DNA from: Welwitschia mirabilis
Taxonomy: Eukaryota; Gnetophyta; Gnetopsida; Welwitschiales
Direction of reading: 5' to 3'
DNA: 58,956 nucleotides
Assembly (NCBI GenBank): GCA_051453625.1
Contig: JBOZIK010000001.1
Coordinates: 119,247,533 to 119,306,488, forward strand
Below the pieces are notes generated by a model. It was not told the DNA's origin and searched no databases. It saw only the letters and a program-made list of their open reading frames with translations. Position numbers and translations under genes: made by a program. Shown one piece after another: positions 35,101 through 46,049 of the stretch (positions are counted from its first letter, which is position 1; each line of letters begins with the position of its first letter).

Positions 35101-36206
35101 TGTTGCAGTGCGTATTTATGCAACATTTATGTCCTGAGCTGAATCCTATTAATCATAAATAATATGCACAAACATAACATACTAGCATAGATGGGAGTTA
35201 TCCGAATGTTGTAATTCCGTCAAAGGCCAAAGTATGGAAATAAAAGAGTTTCTTTCATGAGAAAATTATGTAACACTAATTTACTAAAATAAATTACAAT
35301 TCATGGAATTAAAATAAAACATTCTTATGCAAAACTAATCTAGGAAAAGAAATAATAATGCATCTAAACTAATTAAGCTCAACCTTGACAAAGGCTGCCC
35401 TTATAATCTATATCAGAAAAGAAGCTTGTCACTAAATCTGAAATAACATAAACTATGAGGAATAAGATCTTGCGTATATTAAACACAAAAAAAAATAATT
35501 CATATTAGAAATGCATGCAACATTTGTATTACAAAGTAGCCACTTCTCAATGGAGGAAACACTACCCAACACCAAGGGAACATCTCTTTGTAATTATAGA
35601 ATGGTTCTCTGGTCCCAAGATCTCCTATTATGAGTATGTCAGGTACTGTTAAAGATGATTAGGGATTGAGGAAGAGACTCTTATTTATAAACAGAAAAGA
35701 AAGGGAAACTGATAGAAGAGTATAGGAAAAACCCTATCTAACATGCAAAGAAGAGTCATAATAAAGTAGCGACAACTTGCGTGAACATTCAGTGAAAGTG
35801 TGAGAAAGCAGTATCATCTTATTGATCATCCAAAAGATATAGAAGATGATGTAGACTGATAATTAGAAGCCTTCGTTTACTCCAGTTTAATTACCTATGA
35901 ACTGCATGTCAAATGTTATCGACTAGTTGGAGATGTCATTCGCCAATAACATCTAGACGATGAGGTGGATGATAGCATTTTGTCAATCTTAGTCAATCAG
36001 ATTACATGATCACTTGGTTGTTTGAAGGAATCATTATCCAAAATGTCATTTATTCACATCTGCACGAAATGCTTATAATTTATCTAGAAATTACATGTTT
36101 TCATCTTGGTTCTTCATTATCATGAGAACTAAGTATTTATCTACTAATTTACTTGTAAAACAACTCAAAATACCCTATCAAATATATGTAAGTTAGCGGT
36201 GCAATA
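35101..36206 (-). repeat. 5' LTR of element C
   Basis: On the + strand it starts tgttgcagtgcg and ends gcggtgcaata, next to ctaag. It aligns with 21580-22694 over its whole length. A minus-strand TATA box (tataaataag) lies at 35680-35689. Confidence 0.88.
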
Positions 36207-36690
36207 CTAAGAAGTGAGAAATCAATAATATATATTTAGAGGTTTCATTAAAGAGCTAATACAAAGTCCAAAATTAATGGCATATCCTCAAGAAAATTCA
36301 AAGAAAATACAATATTTGATCAAATAAATTTTATCATTAGAAGCAAAAATTATCTTTGCCAATTTCTACCTTATATTAATGTTTAGGTATAATTCTTTAG
36401 TTATTTATTTTCCCAAGTACATTGGTAAGAATGTTAATAAAAATCTCAAAAATTTATTTGATATAGGAAAAAGAATAGAAATAGAATTATTCTTTGCAAA
36501 TGAAATATAATTTCTTATCCAAGATTCTCTAGAGGATAAGGACTCTAAAGATTAGAAGAATATTTACTAATAGGGGTAAGTAGAACCATTAGAAGGCTAT
36601 AAAGTAGAGAAGATCCCTTAGAATGCAATGATAAAACATAAATAGAAACTTAAAATAGAAAGGAAGGGAAGTCCTACCTCTGGAGGCACT
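36207..36690 (+). pseudogene. LINE segment 3a: distal reverse transcriptase
   Basis: Directly right of element C the LINE frame continues with YLEVSLKS at about 36230, the usual YLG-PL motif after the RT palm, then decayed linker sequence. The junction with segment 2 (…EAK before, K… after the duplicated CTAAG) is clean, confirming one interrupted LINE. Confidence 0.75.
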
Positions 36691-37140
36691 TGTTTAATTC
36701 TTACCAAGAGCCCCATAACCTAGGAATCGCATCAGAAGACACTATTAAAGCTATTTTGATCAAGAAGTATGGGAAGAAGCGAGAAACCGAGGAGAAGGTT
36801 TAGTTTCGGATAAAATCAAGATCTTTTTTTGGTTGAAGCAGAACAGTAAGATCCTAGCCAGGGACAACCTAATCAAGCATGCAACATCAGTTTCCCCTTA
36901 CTATCCAATTTCTCAATAAACTTTAGAGACTATTCAACACTTGTTTATAGATTACACTTGGAGTGAGCATCTTATGGCATTAATGGCCAACTACTACAAA
37001 GCAAGAAGGGGGTACGGATAGTGGCAAAAGGAAGGTATGCACTTGACCAGCTGACAAATATGGAAAATTAGAAATCAAATCATATTTAGTAATGCCCCCT
37101 TACCCCTCCCTACAAATATAGCCTAAAACCTAAAATGGCA
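36691..37140 (+). pseudogene. LINE zf-RVT C-terminal region, copy 1
   Basis: This reads SDKIKIFFWLKQNSKILARD, then ETIQHLFIDYTW and IWKIRNQIIFSN at about 37058-37090. It is the zinc-binding RT-associated domain (zf-RVT) that ends plant LINE ORF2. The Cys residues of the finger are mostly lost. Base composition is visibly richer in G and C than the LINE sequence before 36690. Confidence 0.8.
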
Positions 37141-37338
37141 CATTCTCAAAATTAAGGTGGCTATGGGTGTCACTCCACTGCATGAACCAGAGACCCCTGC
37201 CCTATTCAAAGGACGCCAGAACCTATGAAGGAAGGTGTAGACATTAGGATGGGAGACACTTTTTCATTAGCTAAAGGGGGAGCTAGAGATGGATATCGCA
37301 CCATATTTCAGAAAATGGAAAGAGGACTTAACATGCTT

Positions 37339-37742
37339 TTAAAAAAAAAAGCATTGAGCTGACTAAAGAAGCCCTAGCCAAGTACCTAGAGGTCCTAGCA
37401 GAAGGTGAGAAAATTTCGACAGGAGGCAAGAAAGAAAAGGGAGCATATCACTTCTTTCCAGAAGGTATTCTGAAGCTTTCTAACAACCATATCCACAGAA
37501 ATGCCCTTTCACCCCCATGGTGTTTGGGTGCAGAAATGGTAGACCGATATTTTGGCAAGTCGGGTTGCAGCTCCAAACTTATGGGAATACACTTCGCTTT
37601 TTTAAAAGCCTTGGATCTAGGGCATACAGTCAATATCCCCCACTATTTCCTTCAAGTTCTCAGGAACAAAGATAAAACCAAACATTCGGGTTTAGTTATG
37701 GCCATTTCAAGGCTAGCCGAGGCAGGTCAAGAGACCCCATGA
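37339..37742 (+). CDS. ORF downstream of LINE ORF2, copy 1 (unknown protein)
   Basis: This is a 134-codon open frame starting within a poly-A run (no stop back to 37329) and ending at TGA 37740. An in-frame Met lies at 37533. It reads KEALAKYLEVLAEGEKISTG, then FFPEGILKLSNN, then VDRYFGKSGCSSKL, GHTVNIPHYFLQVL and GLVMAISRLAEAG. The C-terminal pattern is loosely like plant transposon-associated domains (hydrophobic helix, then 'AISRL-EAG'), but I do not recognise the family. A frameshift at the A10 tract (37341-37350) separates it from upstream coding-like sequence. The same ORF, decayed, is at 38940-39340. Confidence 0.5.
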
Positions 37743-38219
37743 GTCCCCACTTCCAAGGAAGCAGAGGCATAGGGAGAACAAGCCCCCTCCAAAGAAAAAG
37801 CCGAGGAAATCTCTTAGAAAGCCGGACCAAGATGAGACAAGTAATGCAAGTTCGACTTCATCCCCGAAGGAGCAACTGAGGATGACTACACCCCCGAATC
37901 TTGATGAGAAGACAAGGCCACAACTAGAACCGGAAAGAGATTCTTACAAGGCGAAGGAGCAAGAAGAGGATGGCTCATGACCATCCCAAAAACAAGAAGA
38001 GGTTTTGCCAAGATTGGACCAAGATTCTGAAAGAAAGGAGCTAGATATGGAGGAAGCCAAGAGCTTAATTCTACTGGCAACAATAAGGGACTGTAGAAGT
38101 GTCCCTCCATTGTCCTGGCCCTATTAATTGCCATCAAGAAGATCTATAAAAAGAATGCTCTACACCTTCATCCTAATAAAAATCCAAATGGGGTAGAAGC
38201 TTTCAAAGAAATTGATAGA
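37743..38219 (+). pseudogene. Basic/acidic low-complexity tail after the downstream ORF
   Basis: After the stop, another frame reads KPPPKKKPRKSLRKPDQDE and further Lys/Glu/Ser/Pro-rich sequence to about 38070, then DMEEAKSLILLATIRD. It is probably the frameshifted continuation of the downstream ORF. Copy 2 has the counterpart at 39350-39840. It is cut at 38220 by copia LTR D. Confidence 0.45.
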
Positions 38220-38359
38220 TGAGGATCGACCCTAAAGGGGGGTGAATAGGACTTTTAAAGTTCTGTCTCCTTGTTCTTCACGACCTGCAAAAATAATAAG
38301 TATAAAGTAATACTAAAATAAGGTGTTTAATGGTGGATAGACACCACCCTTCAGCTTTG
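38220..38359 (-). repeat. Edge of a copia LTR (element D), minus orientation
   Basis: tgaggatcg starts at 38220, followed by aaaggggggtgaataggac, the reverse complement of the C-rich end box seen at the end of LTR B2. It marks the 3' end of a SIRE-like LTR on the minus strand. The rest is lost in the 100-N gap 38360-38459. Confidence 0.65.
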
Positions 38360-38459
38360 NNNNNNNNNNNNNNNNNNNNNNNNNNNNNNNNNNNNNNNNN
38401 NNNNNNNNNNNNNNNNNNNNNNNNNNNNNNNNNNNNNNNNNNNNNNNNNNNNNNNNNNN

Positions 38460-40092
38460 TAACTAGGAATAACCTAGTTAAGTATGAAATATTATTTTTT
38501 CCTTGCTATCTAATTTGTTAATATTCTTCAAAGACTATTAAACACTTATTTATAAATCACACTTGAAATAGACATATCATCATTTTAATAGCCAAATAGT
38601 ACAGGGTAAGGAGGAAGTACGAATAGTGGTAGAAGAAAGATATACACATTATTATCCTGCAAATATGAAGAATTATAAATCAACTCATATTTTGTAATTC
38701 TCCCTTATCCCTTCTTATGGATACATCTCAAAAGCTAAAGTGAAACATTCTTAAAATTGAGACAGTAATGAAAGTTACTCCATTGCATGAACTAGAGACG
38801 CTTATCATGTACAAAAGATTCCCAAAGATATAAAGGAAGGTGAAAGTGTTAGGATGGAAGACACTACTACATAAGCTAAAGGAGAAACCAGAGATCAATA
38901 TTACCTAATTATTTAAAAAATAAAAAGGGGACTCAACATGATTTAAAAGCATAAGAATTGAGTTAACTGAAGAGGCCCTAACTAGATACTTAAAGATCCC
39001 AACAAAAGGTGAAGAAATTTTAACAGGAGCTAGAAAGTAAAGGGAAGAATATAAATTCTTTCTAGAAGGTAATCTAAATCTTTCCAATGGCCATATTTAA
39101 AGAAATACTATTTTTCATCCATAGGGTTTGGAAACAAAAATGGTAGACCAATATTTTGTTTAAGCAGGTTACAACTTCAAACTTGTGGAAATACACTTCA
39201 CTTTTTAAAGGCCTTAGATTTAGGGCATAGAGTCAATATTCCTCACTATTTTCTTTAAGTTCTTAGGAAGAAAGATAAAACTAGATATTCAAGTCTAGAT
39301 ATGGCTATTTGAAGGGTAGCTAATATGAGTTTAAAAACCTATAAGCCCTTCCTTCAATGAAGAGAAGGCACAAGGAGAAAAATCCAAAGAAAAAGACAAA
39401 GAAAATATCTTAAAAACTTAGATCAAGACAAGACAGATAATGTGGGTTTATATTTTCTCCTAAAGGAGTAGCCAAGGATAAATACACCTCCAAATCCTTA
39501 TAAGAAGATAAGCTCACAATTAAAACTGAAAAAGAAATTCTTATAAGGGAAAGAATTAGGAAGAGAATGGCTCATGACCAACTCAGGAATAAGAAGAGAT
39601 TCCATCAATATTAGAATAGGGCTCTAAAATGGAAGGGCTAGATATTAAAAAAGTTATAATCTTAGTTCTACTCAAAATAACTAAGAAACTATAGACATCC
39701 TCAGTTGCTGTCCTAGGGGCTAGTCATAAGTCTCCACTATGTACCATCAAATTAATCTATAGCAATAATGATCTAAAACTTTATCTTGATAATAATCCAA
39801 AAGGGATAGAATCTTTCAAAGAGACAAATTAAATATTTAAAGTGTTAGCTAATAAGCTAGGTAGAAAACTTATTCAAAAGCATTACAAGCAGCTTTTTCA
39901 AGGATATAGATGATACTGATGACCTACTTTTAGTTCTTTCTTTTTTGGTTATTGTTGTGATGTATTCCATTTCAGTTGACTTATTTTATAGTCTATATTT
40001 TAGTTTTATTAATATAATCCTCTATTCAAGGATTTTCTCACCATTGTATCTTATTTTAATAGAATCTATGTTTCTATTTCAAAAAAATCACA
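38460..40092 (+). pseudogene. LINE tail, copy 2: zf-RVT, downstream ORF, 3' UTR and A-rich end
   Basis: This stretch repeats 36850-38219, but in heavily AT-shifted form. The zf-RVT part is near 38460-38600, and the downstream ORF follows at about 38940-39340 with several stops. It then runs past the point where copy 1 is cut, into a 3' UTR (T-rich, 'tattgttgtgatgtattcc' near 39950), and ends in an A-rich tail at about 40079-40092. Its level of decay matches segments 1, 2 and 3a, so this copy, rather than copy 1, may be the natural end of the interrupted LINE. Confidence 0.7.
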
Positions 40093-40229
40093 AAAAGAAA
40101 TTATCACTTTTCTATTGGATAAAACATTTTAATAATAAAACATAATTATAATATGATTCATATATATTCAATTAAATATGTTTTATTATAACAAAATAAA
40201 TTATTAGTATTTATCCATTTAGTAATTAG
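40093..40229. other. Short AT-rich spacer between LINE end and element E
   Basis: About 140 bases of AT-rich sequence with no frame or repeat that I recognise. Confidence 0.4.
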
Positions 40230-43200
40230 TTAATTACTCTAACTAAAGAATCAAAACTAATGGAACCTAAAATTTTGATGAAATAAGGTACTAAAAGTAA
40301 TAATTTTTTATTATTTTAAAACTATAATACTACACTTATAGGTATTTTATAATTTTCAAAAGATAAAAGTATCAAAGGTTTGATAAGTAAAAAGTAATGT
40401 GTTTTCATTTATTTTAAGGAGACTTATAATGATGATGATTAGGAGGTTAAGATTTAAAGTAAAAATGTGGAGCATGGAGAACTACTTCAATCTATTAGAC
40501 CTAGAGATCATTCATAGTTTCTTTTTATCATCATATTTTATCCACTTACTTATATAATAATTCTAACTTATTTTGATAGTGGATGCATGATGTCAAGGCA
40601 TATTTCAGCTTATTAGGATATCAGTACATCATAAATTTGCATTTTAATTTCTAGTCATTTCNNNNNNNNNNNNNNNNNNNNNNNNNNNNNNNNNNNNNNN
40701 NNNNNNNNNNNNNNNNNNNNNNNNNNNNNNNNNNNNNNNNNNNNNNNNNNNNNNNNNNNNNTGCATTTTAATTTCTAGTAATTTCTAGATTAGATGTGAT
40801 GTTTTCACATACTATTAGCCATGAGTAATGTAATTAAGAAAATTTACATTTTAGCATTTTTAATAGTTAGAAATGTAACTACTTATGATGTTGTAGCACC
40901 ATTTTCTAGTTCATTTTGGGACTACAACACTAAAATAATTATTCGTCTATTGAAAAAATGAAACACATGATGAAAATTAGAAGTTGTGATATTTACATCA
41001 TCTAAAATAGAATTAGGTGAATCTATATAAACTTTAATTCAATGATAAATTAAATATTTAATCCAAGTACATGCTATTAAACTCATTTTATGATATTTAC
41101 ATACTTCATTTTTTTAGAAGGAATTTTGGCTATATGTGTCTCTTATTTATTCTCTTTCAAGTTGATATTCTCTCTATATTAGCTTTGGAAGTCTTGTCTA
41201 TTTTTCATTCTTATTCATTATAGAAATATTCATTTTAATCATATTTCATCCTTCTATGATCCATTTTTTCTTTCCATTTCTCTCATTTCCATCTATCTAA
41301 AGGCCATTAGAGGGTGGTAAAGTACATGTGAATAACTAGTATAGGAGGAGGACTAGTTACAAGATCTTATAAGCATTTGAACTAAAGACTAAATGAAAGG
41401 ATTATGATTGCATCTAAAACTAATAAGTGTTCTTTTCCCTTATATCTTTTTTCTTATGTTTATATTAATTGTTCATTTTTGTCATGCATTCCTTTCAATT
41501 CAATTAGACTTCTTATGGAATGTTGCATATTTATTACTAATAGGATTGTTATAAATTTAGTACCTATCATAGAATTCTCTAATATTACATGGTTAATAAC
41601 TCTATGTTAAAGAAAGCATGTTTTTATCTCTTTTATTTCTTTTTTCATTTATTATTCTCATTTCTTTTAATACTATTCTCTCATGATTTCATCCTTCTTC
41701 TTAAGCATTGAATGATGAATTCTTATTTTTTTAATTCTAATAATATAAACCTAGCATGTAAATAGGTAATCTACTCAATTCTAAAATTTAACAATCCTTT
41801 TTTTTTTTTTTGTTGTATTGCTTCTTCTTCTTCTTTTTGTTTTTTTTACTTTTCTTAATTAAAGTAGAACTAGTGAATTTCAGTGCTTATTTTGAACATA
41901 TCTCTTTTTATCCAATTTAAATGATTTATAACTTATTACTATATTCTTATTTTAATTTAAAAAATTTCATGTACAAATAGTCAAAACCCTAATTCCACAT
42001 CTAAAATTCCATTTTTAGCTATTTACAATCAAGTTATATTTTTACTTAGATTTCTTTTTAGATATATTAAATCTTCATTTTTTAAGTTTTTGCATAGGGA
42101 TTTTTAAGTCTTTATTGGTTCTTGTTTTTCTTTTTTCTTTTTTTTTGGCAAAAAGTTTAAGATCTGATGTTTTATTTTTAAAGTATTTTTATAATATACA
42201 ATCTATTTCTTTCAAGTTTTAAGTTTTCTTAATATTCTTAATCAAATTATGATTAACTATAATTTTTACAATTTTTGTTAGATTATTTGTTTCTTATTGC
42301 TTTTAACTGATCTTGCTTGATCTTTAATTTTTAATTTGAAAACTTTTCTTAACATATATTTTGATTAGTGTGATTGTTCTAAAAAATTCTAAGTCTATTT
42401 TCATAAATTTCTTTTTTTATTTTCTATCTTTTTTCTAGTCAAAATATTATGAAATTAACATAATTCTATGTTGATAGAATAAACATTCATATGAAATTTT
42501 TGATTAATTACTTATTAGTTTATAATCTAACGCAATATCTACATCACTTTGGTAAAGCCTAAATAAGAGTTACCTTTCAAGTTAAATACATTAAAATTTA
42601 GTAACAATTATTATTAAGGTCAAATAATTTACTATGTCAAGTTTAAGAATCATGTTTTCAACGTATTATATTTTGATTTTAAGTTGTTATACAAGTAGTA
42701 CAGAATGAAATAAGACATTTGAATGACTGATATACATCCATTTTATATTATTTTAAGTAGTGAACATTTTAAGAAAATTAATTTTCTTGATAATAATGAC
42801 TTGAGTTACCTAGACTTCTTTAACTCCTTTAATCATTTGTTTGAGTTATAAATGATCTTTAGAGTAATTGTAAATTTTTATTAAATATTGTTTCTTTGTT
42901 ATTTATTACATTTTTCTTTTCACATCTCGTGAAATAAGTTTTCCACACATGTAATTCTTATATTTTTATTATACATCATATATTGTAATTACATTAATGT
43001 CAATTAAAAATAATTATTTTATCATTTAAAATAACAGTTTGATAAGAAAATGTACAATGTTTTTCATAATATTATATACCAAGTTTCTATTGGTTTGATA
43101 TTCATGTTCTTCCACTATATACGTAATTTGACTCAAGATATTTATTTATGTTTTATTTTGAATGATTTATGCTTTATTTATTTTTCTTAAGTTAAATTAT

Positions 43201-43285
43201 TATGTTCTTTACATAATTTTTTTGAAAGGCTTAGAGTGTTATATCCTTATTTTAAAAATTGAGTTTTTACTTTGATCAAAATTAG
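40230..43285 (+). repeat. LTR-like repeat E1 (5' LTR of element E)
   Basis: It aligns in stretches with 43566-46040: the 'aaatgtggag(c/t)(a/g)tggag' block at 40467 and 43792, the 'gatgcatga' block, and the gaggagga block before 'agatcttataagcattt' at 41365 and 44600. It ends just before a tRNA-Asp-like primer site. A 100-N gap (40662-40761) lies inside, and its two edges repeat each other ('cattttaatttctagt'). Start approximate. Confidence 0.55.
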
Positions 43286-43304
43286 CACCATTATTGGCGA
43301 TACT
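43286..43304 (+). other. Possible tRNA-Asp-type primer-binding site of element E
   Basis: TAGCACCATTATTGGCGAT compares with TGGCGCCGTTGCCGGGGAT, the tRNA-Asp complement. Twelve of nineteen bases match, and all but one mismatch is G-to-A or C-to-T. A chance match is possible in AT-rich DNA. Confidence 0.4.
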
Positions 43305-43565
43305 TGTGATATCTATGTAAAATATTATACTTATTTTTCTGATAGACATACATTTAATGGAAGTTATTTTATTCTTAGGTGATTTTTGTTTTACAAATAC
43401 ATCAATGAACTCATAAGCACTACACTACTTTAAAAAACATCTTAACGCATACATTTAGACTTTAATTTATTTTTATGCATCTCTTCTTGTTATTTTTTAC
43501 ACTATATATGTATGAGTAAATCTTGGATTCATTTGGAAAACATATTGAAGATTGCATAATTTTGA
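43305..43565 (+). other. Spacer between repeat E1 and repeat E2
   Basis: AT-rich sequence with no domain. It may be the leader of element E after the primer site. Confidence 0.35.
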
Positions 43566-46040
43566 ACCTTCATCTCCAAACCATCTAATGAAGCTTGAAT
43601 TTTTAATAAAATAAGGTATTAATAGTGATATTTTTACATTAACATTTGGACTATAATATTACACTTAGATGTATTTTTGTACTTTTAAGGAGACAAGGAT
43701 CTTAAATAATCAATGAGCTCAAAATAATGCATTATGATCTAGTTTGAGGCTATTCATAATGATTATGATCATGAGGTTAATATCAAGGGTGAAAATGTGG
43801 AGTGTGGAGGACTATTCCAATCTATCAACTTTATAGATGATTAATAGTCCCTTTCTATAAGTATATCTCATTGACTTATTGATGTAATAATTATGACTTA
43901 TTATAACACTAGATGCATGACATTGGATGATATTAGAGCCTTTTAGGATATTAGTACCTTAGAAATTTACATTTTGAAAGTTATAGTTTGTTATTTTTAA
44001 TTATTTTTAGTTAAATTTGATGTTTTCATATAATATCAGTTATAAGAGAGAAAATAAAGTTAATTTATTGTTTGAAAGTTGAGGTAGTCAGTTTTGGAAC
44101 TACCTATGGTGTTATAGTACTAATTCCATAAGTAAAAAGGCACTGTAACACTATGTGATAGTTTCACCTAGTTAAGCATGAATCACATGTGAAAAATAAA
44201 TGGTTATGATAACCGCTAGACTAAAAACTAATACAAGTATACCTATAAAGGCTCTTTCAATGCCCAAACTTTTATGACAACATTGCTATATCAAATTTAT
44301 GTTGTTTTAATGCTCTTAAGTTTAAATCATACCATTCTCAAGCATTGGAAGGAGATTTTTACCATATTTCTCTCTTAGTTATTCACTGTTAAATTGGTGA
44401 TCTTTTTATATCAGCTTTGAAATCCTACTATATTAATTGTTTTCAAATTTTATTACCATGCACATCAATTTTCTCCACTGTACCTCCTCTTACAATCCAT
44501 TTTTCATCACCTTTTCTTCTATTTTCATCCATCAAGAGAGCATTTCGAAGGTAGTGAAGTGCATGTTAATGAGCGGTGAAGAGGAGGAGAAAGTATTAGA
44601 TCTTATAAGCATTTAAATAGAAGACTAATGAAAAAGGCTGTGATTTCATCTATAAATAATAATTATTCTTTTCCCTTGTGTTTCTATACTTTTATTTACT
44701 TGATTTATGCATTTTCATCATGATTTGATTTTAATTTGATTAGATTTCTTATGACATGTTGCATAGTTAGTGATAATTAGATTATTATGCATTTAGTACC
44801 CATAATAGCATACTATAATTTTACATAATTGGCTACTCTATATCAAATAAGTCATGTGGTTTAATCCTCTTCTCTCTTCTTTTCTCTATTCTTCTTATTT
44901 CTTCTAGTACATTTTCTCATGGTTCCATCTTTTTACCTAAGTAAATGATAATGAATTTTTATTTTTTCCTTTCTAATATTATTATTTTAATTTATACATA
45001 TGTTATTTATTTATTTATAAAATTAAAATTTTTCATTTTTGATTCGTTCTTCTCTTTTCTTTCTCTTCTCAAAATTAAAGTAGACTAGTAAATTTTAGTA
45101 TTTAGTTTGATCATAACTCTTTTTTTGTAAATCCAATGATTCTGAAGTTTTTTAAGTAGACTTATTTCACAATTTAAAAACTTTTATTCCTAAAGAGCAG
45201 AAACCTAAATTTGGCTCTAAAACCCCTTTTTTCAACCATTCACAGTTAAAGTTGTAGGTCTATTTCGAAATGTCTTTAAACTATAAAATCTTAATTTTCA
45301 AAAAGTTAAGATTCTATCTTGTAGTATTTTTAATTAGTCTCTTAGTACATAATACATTATTTTTAAGTTTTCTAGTTCATCTGATAATCTTGGTTAAGGT
45401 AGGATTGATTGAAATTTTTGCAAATTTTGTCTATATGATCTGTTTCTATCATTTTTAATCATAGAAAGTTATTATAGAATATATTCTAAGCATTTTTAAT
45501 GTTTCTATAAATTTCCAAGTTCATTTTCTGAATTACCTCTCTCTCTTTTCTCTTACTTCTTCATTTTATTTATCTTTCTTTCTATCAAACTAGCTTGAAA
45601 TTAACTAAGTATTACTTTGATTTAATAAGAATTCATATGATAGTTTTTCTCAATTACTTATTGATTTGGAATACAATTTAAATGTTTTATTGCTTTTATA
45701 ACTCATTTCATTATAAATTAACAGTTATCTTTTAAGTTAGTTGTATTGAAATTTAGTAAAAATCTTGTTTAAGTCAAAAGCTATGTTAATTTAAAGAATC
45801 TTAATTTTCAAGTGCTATCTTTTACTTCTAAGTTGTATATTTTATGTAGAATGGAAGGAAATGTTTAAATTACTCATAGATATCCATAGTATAAGATTTC
45901 AAGTACTAAACTTTACCAAAAAAAAAAAATATTTTATATAGAAACGACTTTAGTACATTTAATTGATTAAGCTCTCTTACTTGTTCATTTGACTTTTTTC
46001 CTTTTTTACCATCTTTCTTTACATTCATTTTTACCATAAT
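43566..46040 (+). repeat. LTR-like repeat E2
   Basis: This second copy of the E1 repeat lies directly upstream of gag. A TATA box (tctataaataa) is at about 44649-44659. The copy loses similarity near 46040, before any primer site, and runs straight into gag. It may be a tandem LTR copy left by recombination or a partial duplication. Confidence 0.55.
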
Positions 46041-46049
46041 CTTATAATG

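Larger units (their letters stand above)
21580..36206 (-). mobile_element. Athila/Tat-type Ty3/gypsy element C with a third ORF
   Basis: In element orientation (minus strand) the order is 5' LTR (36206-35101), tRNA-Asp-like primer site, leader, gag, protease, RT, RNase H, integrase, a long 3' region with an extra sense ORF, and 3' LTR (22694-21580). A perfect 5-bp duplication CTAAG flanks it, so it is one insertion into the LINE. Two 100-N gaps inside it (27414-27513 and 31819-31918) border repeated internal blocks. The pol sequence resembles the Athila/Tat branch (FMD-F RT box, primer type, ORF after pol). All enzymatic domains read have lost an active-site residue. Confidence 0.88.
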
